IMG/VR virus record: IMGVR_UViG_3300032242_003075
Span: 1-64,000 of that record
Source of the DNA: a virus
Direction: 5' to 3' (one strand)
Length of the DNA: 64,000 bases
Position 1 is the first letter of the stretch; every line of letters begins with the position of its first letter. The notes beneath the pieces are model-generated. The model worked only from the letters and a program-made list of their open reading frames with translations. It did not search any database and was not told the origin of the DNA. This document shows, one piece after another, positions 45,550-53,119 of this stretch. The position numbers were made by a program, and so were the translations under genes.

Positions 45550-46194
45550 ATGAACAATTTCGATATGGAAACCTTGATCTCAATAAAATCAAGCTTTCAA
45601 TCAAACAAATTCCAATGGATAAAAACCAATGATCGTGCAAAGGTCGGCAAGATTGTTGAGGTTAGGGACGTTGTTCCCAGCCGAAACGGTAGATTCACAG
45701 CAATTCTATCTGACGGAACCCAGGTCGATACTGATCGAGTTTCTTCGGACTTAATGATGATCACCGATGACCAACCCCCAATGTCAATGGCCGAGATACA
45801 ATCGATCAATTACATTCCTTCCCTATCTGAGGAGGTTTCAGTTTCTCCTGATATACCTGATGAATTTGCTAAGGAAGTTAAATCAAACATCACAACTGCC
45901 AAACCTGCTAACCTTGAACCTCCAGCTCAACCTAAATTAATCTCGCAAGCCGATACTACTGATCTATTTGGAATGTTTGAACTGGAAGATTCAGAGATAA
46001 ACGTTCCTATTAAAGTTAAGCTGCCAAGCAAGGCCCTGCTACAGATGATGTACGTAAGCTTCAAGAACAAGGAGGACTTTTTGACAAAGTTATCAAACTA
46101 TATAAATAACAACATAACGGTCGATGCGATCAAGGAGACCATGAAAAAATCTCTAGATTCTGACCCAAAAAAGAATGTGCTAGATAATGAATAA
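45550..46194 (+). CDS. Unknown protein downstream of gp43 N-half
   Basis: 214 residues from ATG 45550 (MNNFDMETLISIKSSF). A GTG at 45514 would add 12 residues and overlap gp43, but the ATG has the A-rich leader usual here, so I prefer it. Residues about 30-75 (AKVGKIVEVRDVVPSRNGRF, TAILSDGTQVDTDRVS) look like a small beta-barrel of KOW/SH3 type. An acidic Pro-rich linker (about 85-145) follows, then a helical C-terminal domain (SKALLQMMYVSFKNKEDFL). The modular layout suggests an adaptor in replication or transcription. The frame shows no polymerase motif B or C, so it is not the missing gp43 part. Confidence 0.65.
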   Translation: MNNFDMETLISIKSSFQSNKFQWIKTNDRAKVGKIVEVRDVVPSRNGRFTAILSDGTQVDTDRVSSDLMMITDDQPPMSMAEIQSINYIPSLSEEVSVSPDIPDEFAKEVKSNITTAKPANLEPPAQPKLISQADTTDLFGMFELEDSEINVPIKVKLPSKALLQMMYVSFKNKEDFLTKLSNYINNNITVDAIKETMKKSLDSDPKKNVLDNE

Positions 46195-46750
46195 CCAATT
46201 CACATCGGACGAACACAGTCAATTCGGAAAATTTAACGTATTGACAAAGACTCGAGATTCTCATTCTTCCCAGTACCTATCCGCTCAGTCAAAGTACATC
46301 GCGATAATTCCATTCGAAAGAAACTCTGAGAATAACATCAAATCCATTTATTTGCTTGATTTTCCGAATTACTCAACCGGTCGATCAGCTCAATCGCTAA
46401 TAATAGATGAAATCGACCAGACTAAGGATAAGACTGTCTTTGATTCTGTGTGTCGAGCTTTGGTTGAGGAGGCAGGCCTCGATATTGATGCTTTATCAAT
46501 AAACGAGAATAACATTTTTTATCTTGGTGAAATTACCACAACCTGGCCGGTGTCATCAACTCTTCAATGTTATGGAATTGATCTCACCGGTAAAGCTTCC
46601 CTAGAATTCACCAGAAACTTATCTAAGGATCCTTTCATCAAAGATGAATCTTCTATAATCCAAGCAAACTTTCATCAAGTAGTTAACGGAGATTACTCAG
46701 ATTCAACGGTTTTAGCTGGATCATTTCTCCTAGTTTCATATTTTAACTAA
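46187..46750 (+). CDS. Degenerate Nudix-like protein
   Basis: 187 residues, overlapping the upstream gene by 8 bases (ATGAATAA). TVFDSVCRALVEEAGLDID (83-101) resembles the Nudix box end R-E-U-x-E-E-x-G-U, but the R-E glutamate is Ala and the upstream box glutamate is Lys, so metal binding may be weakened. Surrounding strands (KYIAIIPFERN, NIFYLGEITTTW) fit a Nudix fold. It may be a non-catalytic or altered-substrate Nudix protein. It precedes uvsX by 51 nt; the gap holds a short hairpin. Confidence 0.5.
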   Translation: MNNQFTSDEHSQFGKFNVLTKTRDSHSSQYLSAQSKYIAIIPFERNSENNIKSIYLLDFPNYSTGRSAQSLIIDEIDQTKDKTVFDSVCRALVEEAGLDIDALSINENNIFYLGEITTTWPVSSTLQCYGIDLTGKASLEFTRNLSKDPFIKDESSIIQANFHQVVNGDYSDSTVLAGSFLLVSYFN

Positions 46751-46760
46751 AACAATTTCC

Positions 46761-46780
46761 GCATCTTATGTACAAGATGC
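46761..46780 (+). promoter_or_regulatory. Short hairpin in the uvsX leader
   Basis: gcatctt-atgtac-aagatgc (7-bp stem, 6-nt loop), then taaagacaattttt, 21 nt before the uvsX start. It could attenuate or process the transcript; it is too weak to call a terminator. Confidence 0.35.
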
Positions 46781-46801
46781 TAAAGACAATTTTTAACACA
46801 C

Positions 46802-47692
46802 ATGGCAAAAACACCAATGGACGCATTCGCCAAGTTTAACGACTTGCTCGAAAAGAAAGTCAAGTCCAAAATAGACATCAAGGGATTTTCAGACATTGAT
46901 GAATACATCCCAACCGGTAATTACCTCTTAAATGCTCAAATGTCAGGCTCTTTGTTCGGAGGTTATCCGAACACTCGAAGCATTGGTATCGCCGGTGACT
47001 CAGGTTCAGGTAAAACGTTCTTGTGCTTGAATGCCGTACGTGAACTTCAAAAGCTAGGATACGTAGTTTTCTATATCGATACTGAGGGAGCTATTGACCG
47101 ATCTGACTATCTTAAATTTGGAGTCGATCTTGACAAGCTCACTTACCTTCGTATGGGTTACATTAGCGAGGTTAAATTTTTCATTAACGATTTCATTGAA
47201 ACTATGAAAGAAAATCCAGGTTTAAAAGTTGCAATATTTGTTGACTCGGTGGGGATGTTAGACACAGACAAGAGTAAAAGGGACATGGAGGCCGGTAAAA
47301 ACGCCGCTGACATGGGTCTTCGCTCAAAGGAGATGAGATCTCTTTTTAAATCGTTCACCCTTGAGCTTTCAAATTTACGAGTGCCATTTATTTTTACGAA
47401 TCACACTTACGCTTGCCTTTTAGGAGACCATAAAATTCTAACACATCAAGGTGAACTTATGATTTCTGAACTTAAAGTAGGACAATTAGTAGAAACTTTA
47501 GAAGGTTTAAAACCTATTGAAAACATATTTCAATACGATTGTCCAAAATTGATTGAAATAGTATTAGAGGATGACACAGTTATCAAGTGTACGCCTAATC
47601 ATAAGTTTTTAATCGGCGATGATTGGTCAAATGAAGATCATTGGGTAGAAGCAATGGATTTAATTGATGGAGCTGAAATAGTTTATAAATAA
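46802..47692 (+). CDS. uvsX: UvsX recombinase N-terminal half fused to split-intein IntN
   Basis: 296 residues. Residues 1-204 are the N-extein: RecA/UvsX core with Walker A GDSGSGKT (65-72), VVFYIDTEGAIDR (88-100), Walker B VAIFVDSVGML (143-153) and RVPFIFTNHTYA just before the break. Cys205 begins IntN: block A CLLGDHKILT, block B LEDDTVIKCTPNHKF with Thr264 and His267 (T-x-x-H), and a stop after 92 intein residues. The matching IntC and C-extein are encoded at 48778-49476. N-extein 204 plus C-extein 193 gives 397 residues, close to T4 UvsX (391). Protein trans-splicing is therefore needed to make full recombinase, which pairs ssDNA with duplex DNA in recombination-dependent replication. 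Confidence 0.92.
   Translation: MAKTPMDAFAKFNDLLEKKVKSKIDIKGFSDIDEYIPTGNYLLNAQMSGSLFGGYPNTRSIGIAGDSGSGKTFLCLNAVRELQKLGYVVFYIDTEGAIDRSDYLKFGVDLDKLTYLRMGYISEVKFFINDFIETMKENPGLKVAIFVDSVGMLDTDKSKRDMEAGKNAADMGLRSKEMRSLFKSFTLELSNLRVPFIFTNHTYACLLGDHKILTHQGELMISELKVGQLVETLEGLKPIENIFQYDCPKLIEIVLEDDTVIKCTPNHKFLIGDDWSNEDHWVEAMDLIDGAEIVYK
47414..47689 (+). other. Split intein, N-terminal part (IntN, 92 residues)
   Basis: Runs from catalytic Cys205 of the UvsX N-half to the last codon before TAA 47690-47692. Block A and block B motifs are present. Size matches naturally split IntN parts of environmental phage inteins such as gp41-1 (88 residues). No C-terminal intein motifs follow in this frame. Confidence 0.92.
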
Positions 47693-47746
47693 AAAATTCT
47701 TGCATGTCTGTGATATATAAAAATAAAGGGACATGCAAGATTTTTT
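47691..47746 (+). promoter_or_regulatory. Strong hairpin enclosing the homing-endonuclease start codon
   Basis: cttgcatgtc (47699-47708) pairs perfectly with gacatgcaag (47730-47739). With one bulged T the stem extends through an A6/T6 run to 47691 and 47746, about 17 bp. The ATG at 47733 is inside the right arm, so it is sequestered in read-through RNA. The 21-nt loop contains TATATAAAAATAAAGG, close to the late box, so transcription starting in the loop would free the start codon. Confidence 0.7.
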
Positions 47747-48785
47747 ACAACGAATTATAACATCATCAAATCTAGGATTAGCGTCTCTATCTAAGTCGAT
47801 TCGAAAAGATCGAGAATTTTATGATTTCTTAATTTCACAAACTTCATTTCTTTCAGAAAATGCAAACGTTCCATTTAGACTATATCATATTAGGCAAGGA
47901 TTAACTGAACAAGTTAGATGTAAACACTGCAAAAATCGATTGTTTAAAATTAGAATTGAATTCTGTAATAGGAAATGTGCAGCTATGTTTAATAGCAGAT
48001 TAATTGAAGTTCAGAAAAAGAGATCAAATTCATTAATCGAATCTTTCAGTAAAAAGACAGATTCTGAAAAACTTGAAACTCGTAAAAAACGTGAATCTAC
48101 TAATTTAGCGAAAGGCGGGCATGTTTCGAATCTTCATTCAGTTGAAGGAAAACAAAAAGTCAAAGAAACTTTCATTTCTAAATATGGATATGAAAACCCA
48201 AATACAAATTCATCAATTAAGGCAAAAATTTCAGCTGCAAATAAATTAACCTCAAATCATGCTTTAGTTGTACGTAAGAGCACCTGTTTAGAAAGATATG
48301 GTGTTGATAATGTTATGAAAACTCAAGAGGTTAAAGATAAAATAAAAGAGACTTGCTTTTCTAAATACGGCTCACAAAGCCACATGCAAAATGACAAGTT
48401 CTTAGAAAAATTTTTTAATGAATATCACAAAAGGTACAAATCTAAAGACTATGTATTACCTAGCGGAAAAACAGTTAAATTACTAGGATATGAACCTCAC
48501 GTATTGGACTATTTATTGACTAAATTTAATGAGTCTGACATAATTATCGGGTATTCAGCATACCGAAAAATAAAATGTAACTACATTCAAACTGGAAAAA
48601 CCCATCGATATATACCAGATTTCTATATTGAGTCAAAAAATTTAGTAATCGAAGTTAAATCAAACTATACGTACAATTTCGCTGATCCAAATAAGAGAAA
48701 GTCAGTACAAGAAAAAGGAATCAACTTTGTTTATGCAGTAGTTGATATAAAGAAAAAGAAAATATCATTTAATCGTTATGAATAA
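47733..48785 (+). CDS. Free-standing homing endonuclease inside fractured uvsX
   Basis: 350 residues. Zinc-finger-like CKHCKNRLF...FCNRKCAAMF lies at about 69-90. Two NUMOD/DUF7487-like DNA-binding repeats of the form K/R-Y-G-x-x-N/S-x-x follow near 145-220 (SKYGYENPNT, ERYGVDNVMK, SKYGSQSHMQ). The C-terminal catalytic region is PD-(D/E)XK-like: RYIPDFYIESKNLVIEVKS (about 292-310, Asp, Glu-x-Lys). It is not fused to the intein. It has its own start in the hairpin and ends overlapping the IntC start by 8 bp. It probably cuts intein-less uvsX alleles, spreading the whole IntN-HEG-IntC cassette. The sequence looks more AT-rich and codon-skewed than flanking exteins, which suggests separate ancestry. 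Confidence 0.85.
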   Translation: MQDFLQRIITSSNLGLASLSKSIRKDREFYDFLISQTSFLSENANVPFRLYHIRQGLTEQVRCKHCKNRLFKIRIEFCNRKCAAMFNSRLIEVQKKRSNSLIESFSKKTDSEKLETRKKRESTNLAKGGHVSNLHSVEGKQKVKETFISKYGYENPNTNSSIKAKISAANKLTSNHALVVRKSTCLERYGVDNVMKTQEVKDKIKETCFSKYGSQSHMQNDKFLEKFFNEYHKRYKSKDYVLPSGKTVKLLGYEPHVLDYLLTKFNESDIIIGYSAYRKIKCNYIQTGKTHRYIPDFYIESKNLVIEVKSNYTYNFADPNKRKSVQEKGINFVYAVVDIKKKKISFNRYE

Positions 48786-48894
48786 AATTAAAATTAAATC
48801 AGTAAAAGTCATTGAAAATTCTGAAAAAGTGTATGACATACAAGTAAAAGATGTGCATCACTACATCCTATCAAACAGGGTAGTTTCGCATAAC
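48778..48894 (+). other. Split intein, C-terminal part (IntC, 39 residues)
   Basis: Starts at its own ATG and ends with His38-Asn39, immediately before Ser40 of the C-extein. Length and His-Asn-Ser ending fit IntC of naturally split gp41-1/NrdJ-1-type inteins (about 37-40 residues). Confidence 0.92.
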
Positions 48895-49476
48895 TCAATG
48901 GATCAGTACACACCAAAGGGCATGTCCGGTGGTGGAGGTCCTGAATTCTCCGCATCAATCATTTTAATGTTGAGCAAGGGAACTCTTCGAGATGAAAGTA
49001 AGACGACTACTGGTATAATTGTAAGATCAAAAACGAAAAAGAACAGATTAGCCAAACCCATTGATATTGAGTTTCACATATCGTTTCATAAGGGTATGAA
49101 TCCTTACGTCGGGCTGGAACAATTTGTTAATTGGGAAAATTGCGGAATAGTTAGGGGTTCAAAATTAACCGAAAAGGAATTCAATAAGCTTAAACCTGAG
49201 GATCAGGCCAAATGTCATACGTTTGAAGTGAATGGGGAAACTTTCTACGTTAAACCGAGCATTCAAGCTAAGAACTTCATCGTTAGAGGAACCGGTGCGG
49301 AAGTCCCAGTAAGAGAATTTTTCTCAGCCAAGCTATTCACCGATGCAGTGCTAAAAGAATTGGACGAAAAGATAATTCAGCCAACCTTCAAATTCCCGGA
49401 AGGTCAAGAGGGCATAAATGTCATGGAAACTGATGAACTTGAGAACTTAACTGATACCTCAGACAATGATCTTTAA
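48778..49476 (+). CDS. uvsX: Split-intein IntC fused to UvsX C-terminal half
   Basis: 232 residues. Residues 1-39 are IntC: block F KVYDIQVKDVHHYILSN (17-33) and block G VVSHN with terminal Asn39, followed by Ser40 as the +1 nucleophile. Residues 40-232 are the C-extein, SMDQYTPKGMSGGGGPEFSA onward, containing the RecA/UvsX L2-proximal Gly-rich loop and IILMLSKGTLRDES, ending in an acidic tail (ETDELENLTDTSDNDL) as in T4 UvsX. The ATG overlaps the HEG stop (ATGAATAA), so translation is probably coupled. The end overlaps the next gene by 11 bases. Confidence 0.92.
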   Translation: MNKIKIKSVKVIENSEKVYDIQVKDVHHYILSNRVVSHNSMDQYTPKGMSGGGGPEFSASIILMLSKGTLRDESKTTTGIIVRSKTKKNRLAKPIDIEFHISFHKGMNPYVGLEQFVNWENCGIVRGSKLTEKEFNKLKPEDQAKCHTFEVNGETFYVKPSIQAKNFIVRGTGAEVPVREFFSAKLFTDAVLKELDEKIIQPTFKFPEGQEGINVMETDELENLTDTSDNDL

Positions 49477-49810
49477 GCCGACTGACCATCTTCCTCTTAA
49501 GTACTTACTTGATATTCAGGCAAACCTACCGAGCTATCCAACTTCACAGGACTTTCTATTTGACGTCATCTCTTACCTAGTACGAGTTGCCGAATCAAAA
49601 TCCAAAGAATGGGACTCTGACTTAATTAAATTTTCCACTAAAACCTTAAAATACGTATTCGGTGAAAAACTTACACCCGAATTCTTAGATAAGCTAAAAC
49701 TTATCATGCGTGACTTAATACAAGATGGCACGTTAGTAAAAAATGGAGAATACTTAATAATTAATCAATCCGCATTTAACCGCTTTTACACGATATTACA
49801 ACCTGACTAA
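49466..49810 (+). CDS. Small helical protein between uvsX and gp41
   Basis: 114 residues, overlapping the uvsX end by 11 bases. Mainly helical (LKYLLDIQANLPSYP, DLIKFSTKTLKYVF, PEFLDKLKLIMRDLIQD) with a final beta hairpin (LVKNGEYLIIN), a pattern compatible with a small winged-helix domain. No family was recognised. T4 has the helicase loader gp59 among its recombination genes; this short protein shows no clear gp59 signature, so a loader role is only a guess from position. Confidence 0.6.
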   Translation: MIFKPTDHLPLKYLLDIQANLPSYPTSQDFLFDVISYLVRVAESKSKEWDSDLIKFSTKTLKYVFGEKLTPEFLDKLKLIMRDLIQDGTLVKNGEYLIINQSAFNRFYTILQPD

Positions 49811-49813
49811 ACT

Positions 49814-51337
49814 ATGATGATAGACTTTAAGGAGAACATTGAGCTCCTAGAAAAAATAATATTCAATTTTGTTTTAACCGAAGACGATAATGAGGTAATA
49901 ATAAAACCTAAAAACTACGATTCTTTGGATAAACGAGAAGTTATTCCATTAATTAAAGCGACCTATTTTAACGATGATACATTACAACGCCTTTATAGAA
50001 TAGCCAAGAAATTTTTTCTTGAGTATTCTAAAGTCCCAACCCGAAACGAACTTAGAGAATTAGCGAACCTTTCTAACTTAGACATTTCCGAATCTAAATT
50101 TAACTCAGTATTCGCCGTCGACCTAAGTAGCTATAACTATGACTTTTTATTTAAGTACACCAAGTCCTTTGTATTTTACAAGAACCTAAATGCTTCGGTG
50201 ATAGATGTTCTTTCTTACTTAAAAACGACCGACATTAACCCCGAAAACGTTGAACTAATCACAAACGAAGTAAGATCAAAATTCAACGAAAAGCTAAACG
50301 TATCATTTACAAATGCAGAATCAGGTCTAAACTTTTTCAATCCGGTCGATCACGTCCAGCTATCAAAGATTGGAAATCCGACCGGCTTTAAATTCTTTGA
50401 TAAAACGTTAGGCGGTGGTTGGAATCCAAAAACTCTAGTTGTATTTCAAGGTAGACCAAAGGTCGGAAAATCAATGGTCCTATCAAATATTGCAGGTCGA
50501 GCATTCATGTCAGGCTGTAACGTTGGAATAGCCACCCTTGAGCTATCGGATCGTAAGTACATGAAAAGATTGGGCTCAATGATACTAAACATCCCATTTA
50601 ATGAATACGATTCAATGTTAGATTCATCTCAGGTATCCGAGGTTCAGGAGAAGATGACTAATTTACAAAAGACCATTCCTAACCTTGGTGAGCTTGTTGT
50701 CAAAGAATTTCCAACTGGTACAGCTTCAGCAATTGACGTAGAAAATTACTTTCTAAAGGTTCAACAGAACACAGGTAAGAAATTTAAGATAATCGTCGTT
50801 GACTACATTAACTTAATGAGACCAATGCGAGAGCAGGGTAACGTGTATGAAAAGATTAAAGTCATTTCCGAGGAGCTTAGGGCGATCGCCATCAGAAATG
50901 AATGGTGCGTCATTACCGCTACTCAAATTAAGAGAGATGCGGTTGATGACCAAGACTTAAGCATGTCAGATATCGCAGAATCTTTCGGACTAGTACACAC
51001 AGTTGACTCACTATTCGGACTGATTAGGGGACCCATGGAAAAGAGAATGAAAATTAAGCTTATCGCCAATCGTGATGGAGGTTATACCGAAAGCTTTAAG
51101 ATGTACCGTATGAGCTACGAATTTGCTAAATTAACCGAGGAAAATGATCCAGCTTCTGAATTCTATTCTGATGATGATGATACTAAGTCTCTTGAGAGTC
51201 AAATGAGAACTCAGTACCAAACGGTTTACACAACGACTCTACCTCCAAATTTAATTCCAATGGCAGAGGCTTTGGCTAAAACTCATACCATGAATACGTC
51301 AAGCAATTATGATGACATACTTGCTGACATAAAATAA
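49814..51337 (+). CDS. 41: Replicative DNA helicase, T4 gp41/DnaB-like
   Basis: 507 residues (T4 gp41 has 475). After a helical N-terminal domain, the RecA-like motor shows PTGFKFFDKTLGGGWNPKTL, Walker A FQGRPKVGKSM near 211-221, ATLELSDRKYMKR (motif 1a), Walker B KIIVVDYINLMRP near 325-337, and WCVITATQIKRDAVDDQDLS then IAESFGLVHTVD (motif 3/4), with LIANRDGG near the end, all typical of DnaB-family hexameric 5'-3' helicases. The C-terminal 60 residues are acidic and polar. It would unwind the fork with gp43 and the primase. The gene is intact, with no intein, unlike the gp41 genes carrying split inteins in some environmental phages. Confidence 0.9.
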   Translation: MMIDFKENIELLEKIIFNFVLTEDDNEVIIKPKNYDSLDKREVIPLIKATYFNDDTLQRLYRIAKKFFLEYSKVPTRNELRELANLSNLDISESKFNSVFAVDLSSYNYDFLFKYTKSFVFYKNLNASVIDVLSYLKTTDINPENVELITNEVRSKFNEKLNVSFTNAESGLNFFNPVDHVQLSKIGNPTGFKFFDKTLGGGWNPKTLVVFQGRPKVGKSMVLSNIAGRAFMSGCNVGIATLELSDRKYMKRLGSMILNIPFNEYDSMLDSSQVSEVQEKMTNLQKTIPNLGELVVKEFPTGTASAIDVENYFLKVQQNTGKKFKIIVVDYINLMRPMREQGNVYEKIKVISEELRAIAIRNEWCVITATQIKRDAVDDQDLSMSDIAESFGLVHTVDSLFGLIRGPMEKRMKIKLIANRDGGYTESFKMYRMSYEFAKLTEENDPASEFYSDDDDTKSLESQMRTQYQTVYTTTLPPNLIPMAEALAKTHTMNTSSNYDDILADIK

Positions 51338-51350
51338 TAAACAAACACCA

Positions 51351-52004
51351 GTGATTACTGACGACAACCACCACGAATTTGACGAATTTAGCAATGTACA
51401 TGAGTCAATTGACGATATTGAATACGATGATTCGTATGATGAATTAGAAGAAGACTCCGATTACGACGATGTTGAACTCGAAAGGCGCAGAGTGGCCTAT
51501 TCTGATCTAAAGAAGTCAGATAAGATATTCAATAACACCTATAACTTAGGTCTTGAAAATCATGACGAGGATGAATATTCTCAGCTAAACTCAAAATCTG
51601 AGATTAAAATAGATAGCGGTTCTCCTGACTATCACATGTACGATCCCGAGAGATATTCGGATCATGTTGATCTCTCGATCATACATCGAGACATTGACAT
51701 TTACGTTAAAGGTAATCAACGCGTGAACGAATTACTGGGAGATGAACCTGAAAGAAAAAAATTCACAAGGTCCGAAATAAATGAACTTTTTGAAATTTTA
51801 ATAAACGGCCTAACCAAAGGTCCACAGACGAACGTTTTTATCAATTCAATTCACGTATTGGATGCAATTTCCGCTTTACTTAGCGTTGAGTATAAAAAGC
51901 TTTTTGACACTCTAACCTACGAAAACAAAGAAATCCTGCTAATAGAATTAAATGCAAAATACGGATTTTTAGACAGTACCGGTAGAAACCATAAGATATT
52001 TTAA
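51351..52004 (+). CDS. Acidic protein of unknown function between gp41 and gp47
   Basis: 217 residues from GTG 51351 (MITDDNHHEFDEF), 13 nt after gp41. The first 50 residues are extremely acidic (DDIEYDDSYDELEEDSDYDD), a DNA-mimic-like or intrinsically disordered tail. The rest is polar, with a helical C-terminal half (RSEINELFEILINGLTKGP, VLDAISALLSVEYKKLFDTL). No enzymatic motif was recognised. The stop overlaps the gp47 start by one base. The acidic tail may engage basic replication proteins, but this is speculation. Confidence 0.6.
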   Translation: MITDDNHHEFDEFSNVHESIDDIEYDDSYDELEEDSDYDDVELERRRVAYSDLKKSDKIFNNTYNLGLENHDEDEYSQLNSKSEIKIDSGSPDYHMYDPERYSDHVDLSIIHRDIDIYVKGNQRVNELLGDEPERKKFTRSEINELFEILINGLTKGPQTNVFINSIHVLDAISALLSVEYKKLFDTLTYENKEILLIELNAKYGFLDSTGRNHKIF

Positions 52005-53119
52005 TGCAACTTAATAACATTAGAAAAATAACGTTGATAGGCGATCTCCATCTAGGAATCAAGAATAACTCAATGGAATGGCTTCAGATACAAAAAAGCT
52101 TTTTACTTGATTTTTTGATTAGTAAGGTTGATGAAGATTTCAATCAAGCTCAGGATATTCTTTTGTTTGAGGGAGACATCTTTCATTCTCGTGAATCAAT
52201 TAACGTTAGAGTTCACGATGAGGCTCTAACCATCTTTAAAACTCTTGCTGAAAAATTCAAGCGTGGAATCTACATCATAATTGGAAACCATGACGTGTAT
52301 TACAAAGATCGAAACGTGGTTCACTCATTAAAGGCAATATCTCACCTGTCCGATAACATTCACGTGTTTGAAAATCCTAAAACTTTAAGCATAAACGGAT
52401 CTCATAATTTTTTAATGTTACCTTGGGTTGAAGATACGTCAAAGATCTCCGGCATAATATCCGATAATAAGGATTTTTGTGATTACGTAATTTGTCACAC
52501 CGACGTTAAGGGAGTTAAGTACAATCGTTGGACCAAAGTCGATCATGGAGTTGAAGTTTCCGACCTAGAATCGTATAAGCGAGTTTATTCCGGTCACATT
52601 CATCATCGTCAAGAGTTTAAAAATGTTCTCTACACTGGGACTCCTTACCAAATGGACAGGGGAGATCGCGGAAATACTAAGGGTTTCTATCAGTTGGACG
52701 TTTCTAGTTCAAAGATAATTGAAACCTTCATTGAGAACACTCAATCGCCAGTTTACAAGAAATTCGATGTGTATGATCTACTAGAGAAACCTATGTCTGA
52801 TATAATCGATGAATTCAATAATTCATTCGTTGACATTATGATAAGCGTTAGCTTAGTTAATAAATTCTCGGTGAATAGATTCTTGGAATTGATTTCTAAG
52901 TCGACTCACAGAAAGATTGAATTTTTTACCTATGCTAATGATGATTCAAAGTCAGATTCAACGAGTGTTGAATTTAATCCTGAGGACCAATTTAACGTAA
53001 TTGACATTTTTAAAAGTTACATTAAATCCAAGGAATACTCTCAGACGTTTAAACAATCTCTCGCTAAAAAATTCGTTGAGATTCATAATACTGTAAAATT
53101 ACAAGACCTAAATGATTAA
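52004..53119 (+). CDS. 47: Recombination nuclease subunit gp47 (Mre11/SbcD-like)
   Basis: 371 residues. Calcineurin-type phosphoesterase motifs in order: LIGDLHLG with Asp14/His16, FEGDIFHSRE near 56-65, IIIGNHDVYY near 93-102, VICHTD near 162-167, and YSGHIHHRQE near 195-204. Together with gp46 (53609) it forms the Mre11-Rad50-type complex that resects DNA ends for UvsX-driven recombination and degrades host DNA. It overlaps the SET-domain gene by 8 bases downstream, so gp47, SET and gp46 are tightly packed in one operon. Confidence 0.92.
   Translation: MQLNNIRKITLIGDLHLGIKNNSMEWLQIQKSFLLDFLISKVDEDFNQAQDILLFEGDIFHSRESINVRVHDEALTIFKTLAEKFKRGIYIIIGNHDVYYKDRNVVHSLKAISHLSDNIHVFENPKTLSINGSHNFLMLPWVEDTSKISGIISDNKDFCDYVICHTDVKGVKYNRWTKVDHGVEVSDLESYKRVYSGHIHHRQEFKNVLYTGTPYQMDRGDRGNTKGFYQLDVSSSKIIETFIENTQSPVYKKFDVYDLLEKPMSDIIDEFNNSFVDIMISVSLVNKFSVNRFLELISKSTHRKIEFFTYANDDSKSDSTSVEFNPEDQFNVIDIFKSYIKSKEYSQTFKQSLAKKFVEIHNTVKLQDLND

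Noticed and set aside
45550-46194. Missing C-terminal half of DNA polymerase
   Set aside because: No K-x-x-x-N-S-x-Y-G or D-T-D-S motif; length and fold do not fit. The half is presumably outside the window.
47693-47732. Group I intron interrupting uvsX
   Set aside because: The flanking coding sequence continues as intein blocks A, B, F and G with His-Asn-Ser, so the interruption is a split intein cassette, not an intron.
49814-51337. Intein in gp41 helicase, as known for gp41-1 type phages
   Set aside because: The motor domain reads through Walker A, Walker B and motif 4 without interruption and the length is normal.
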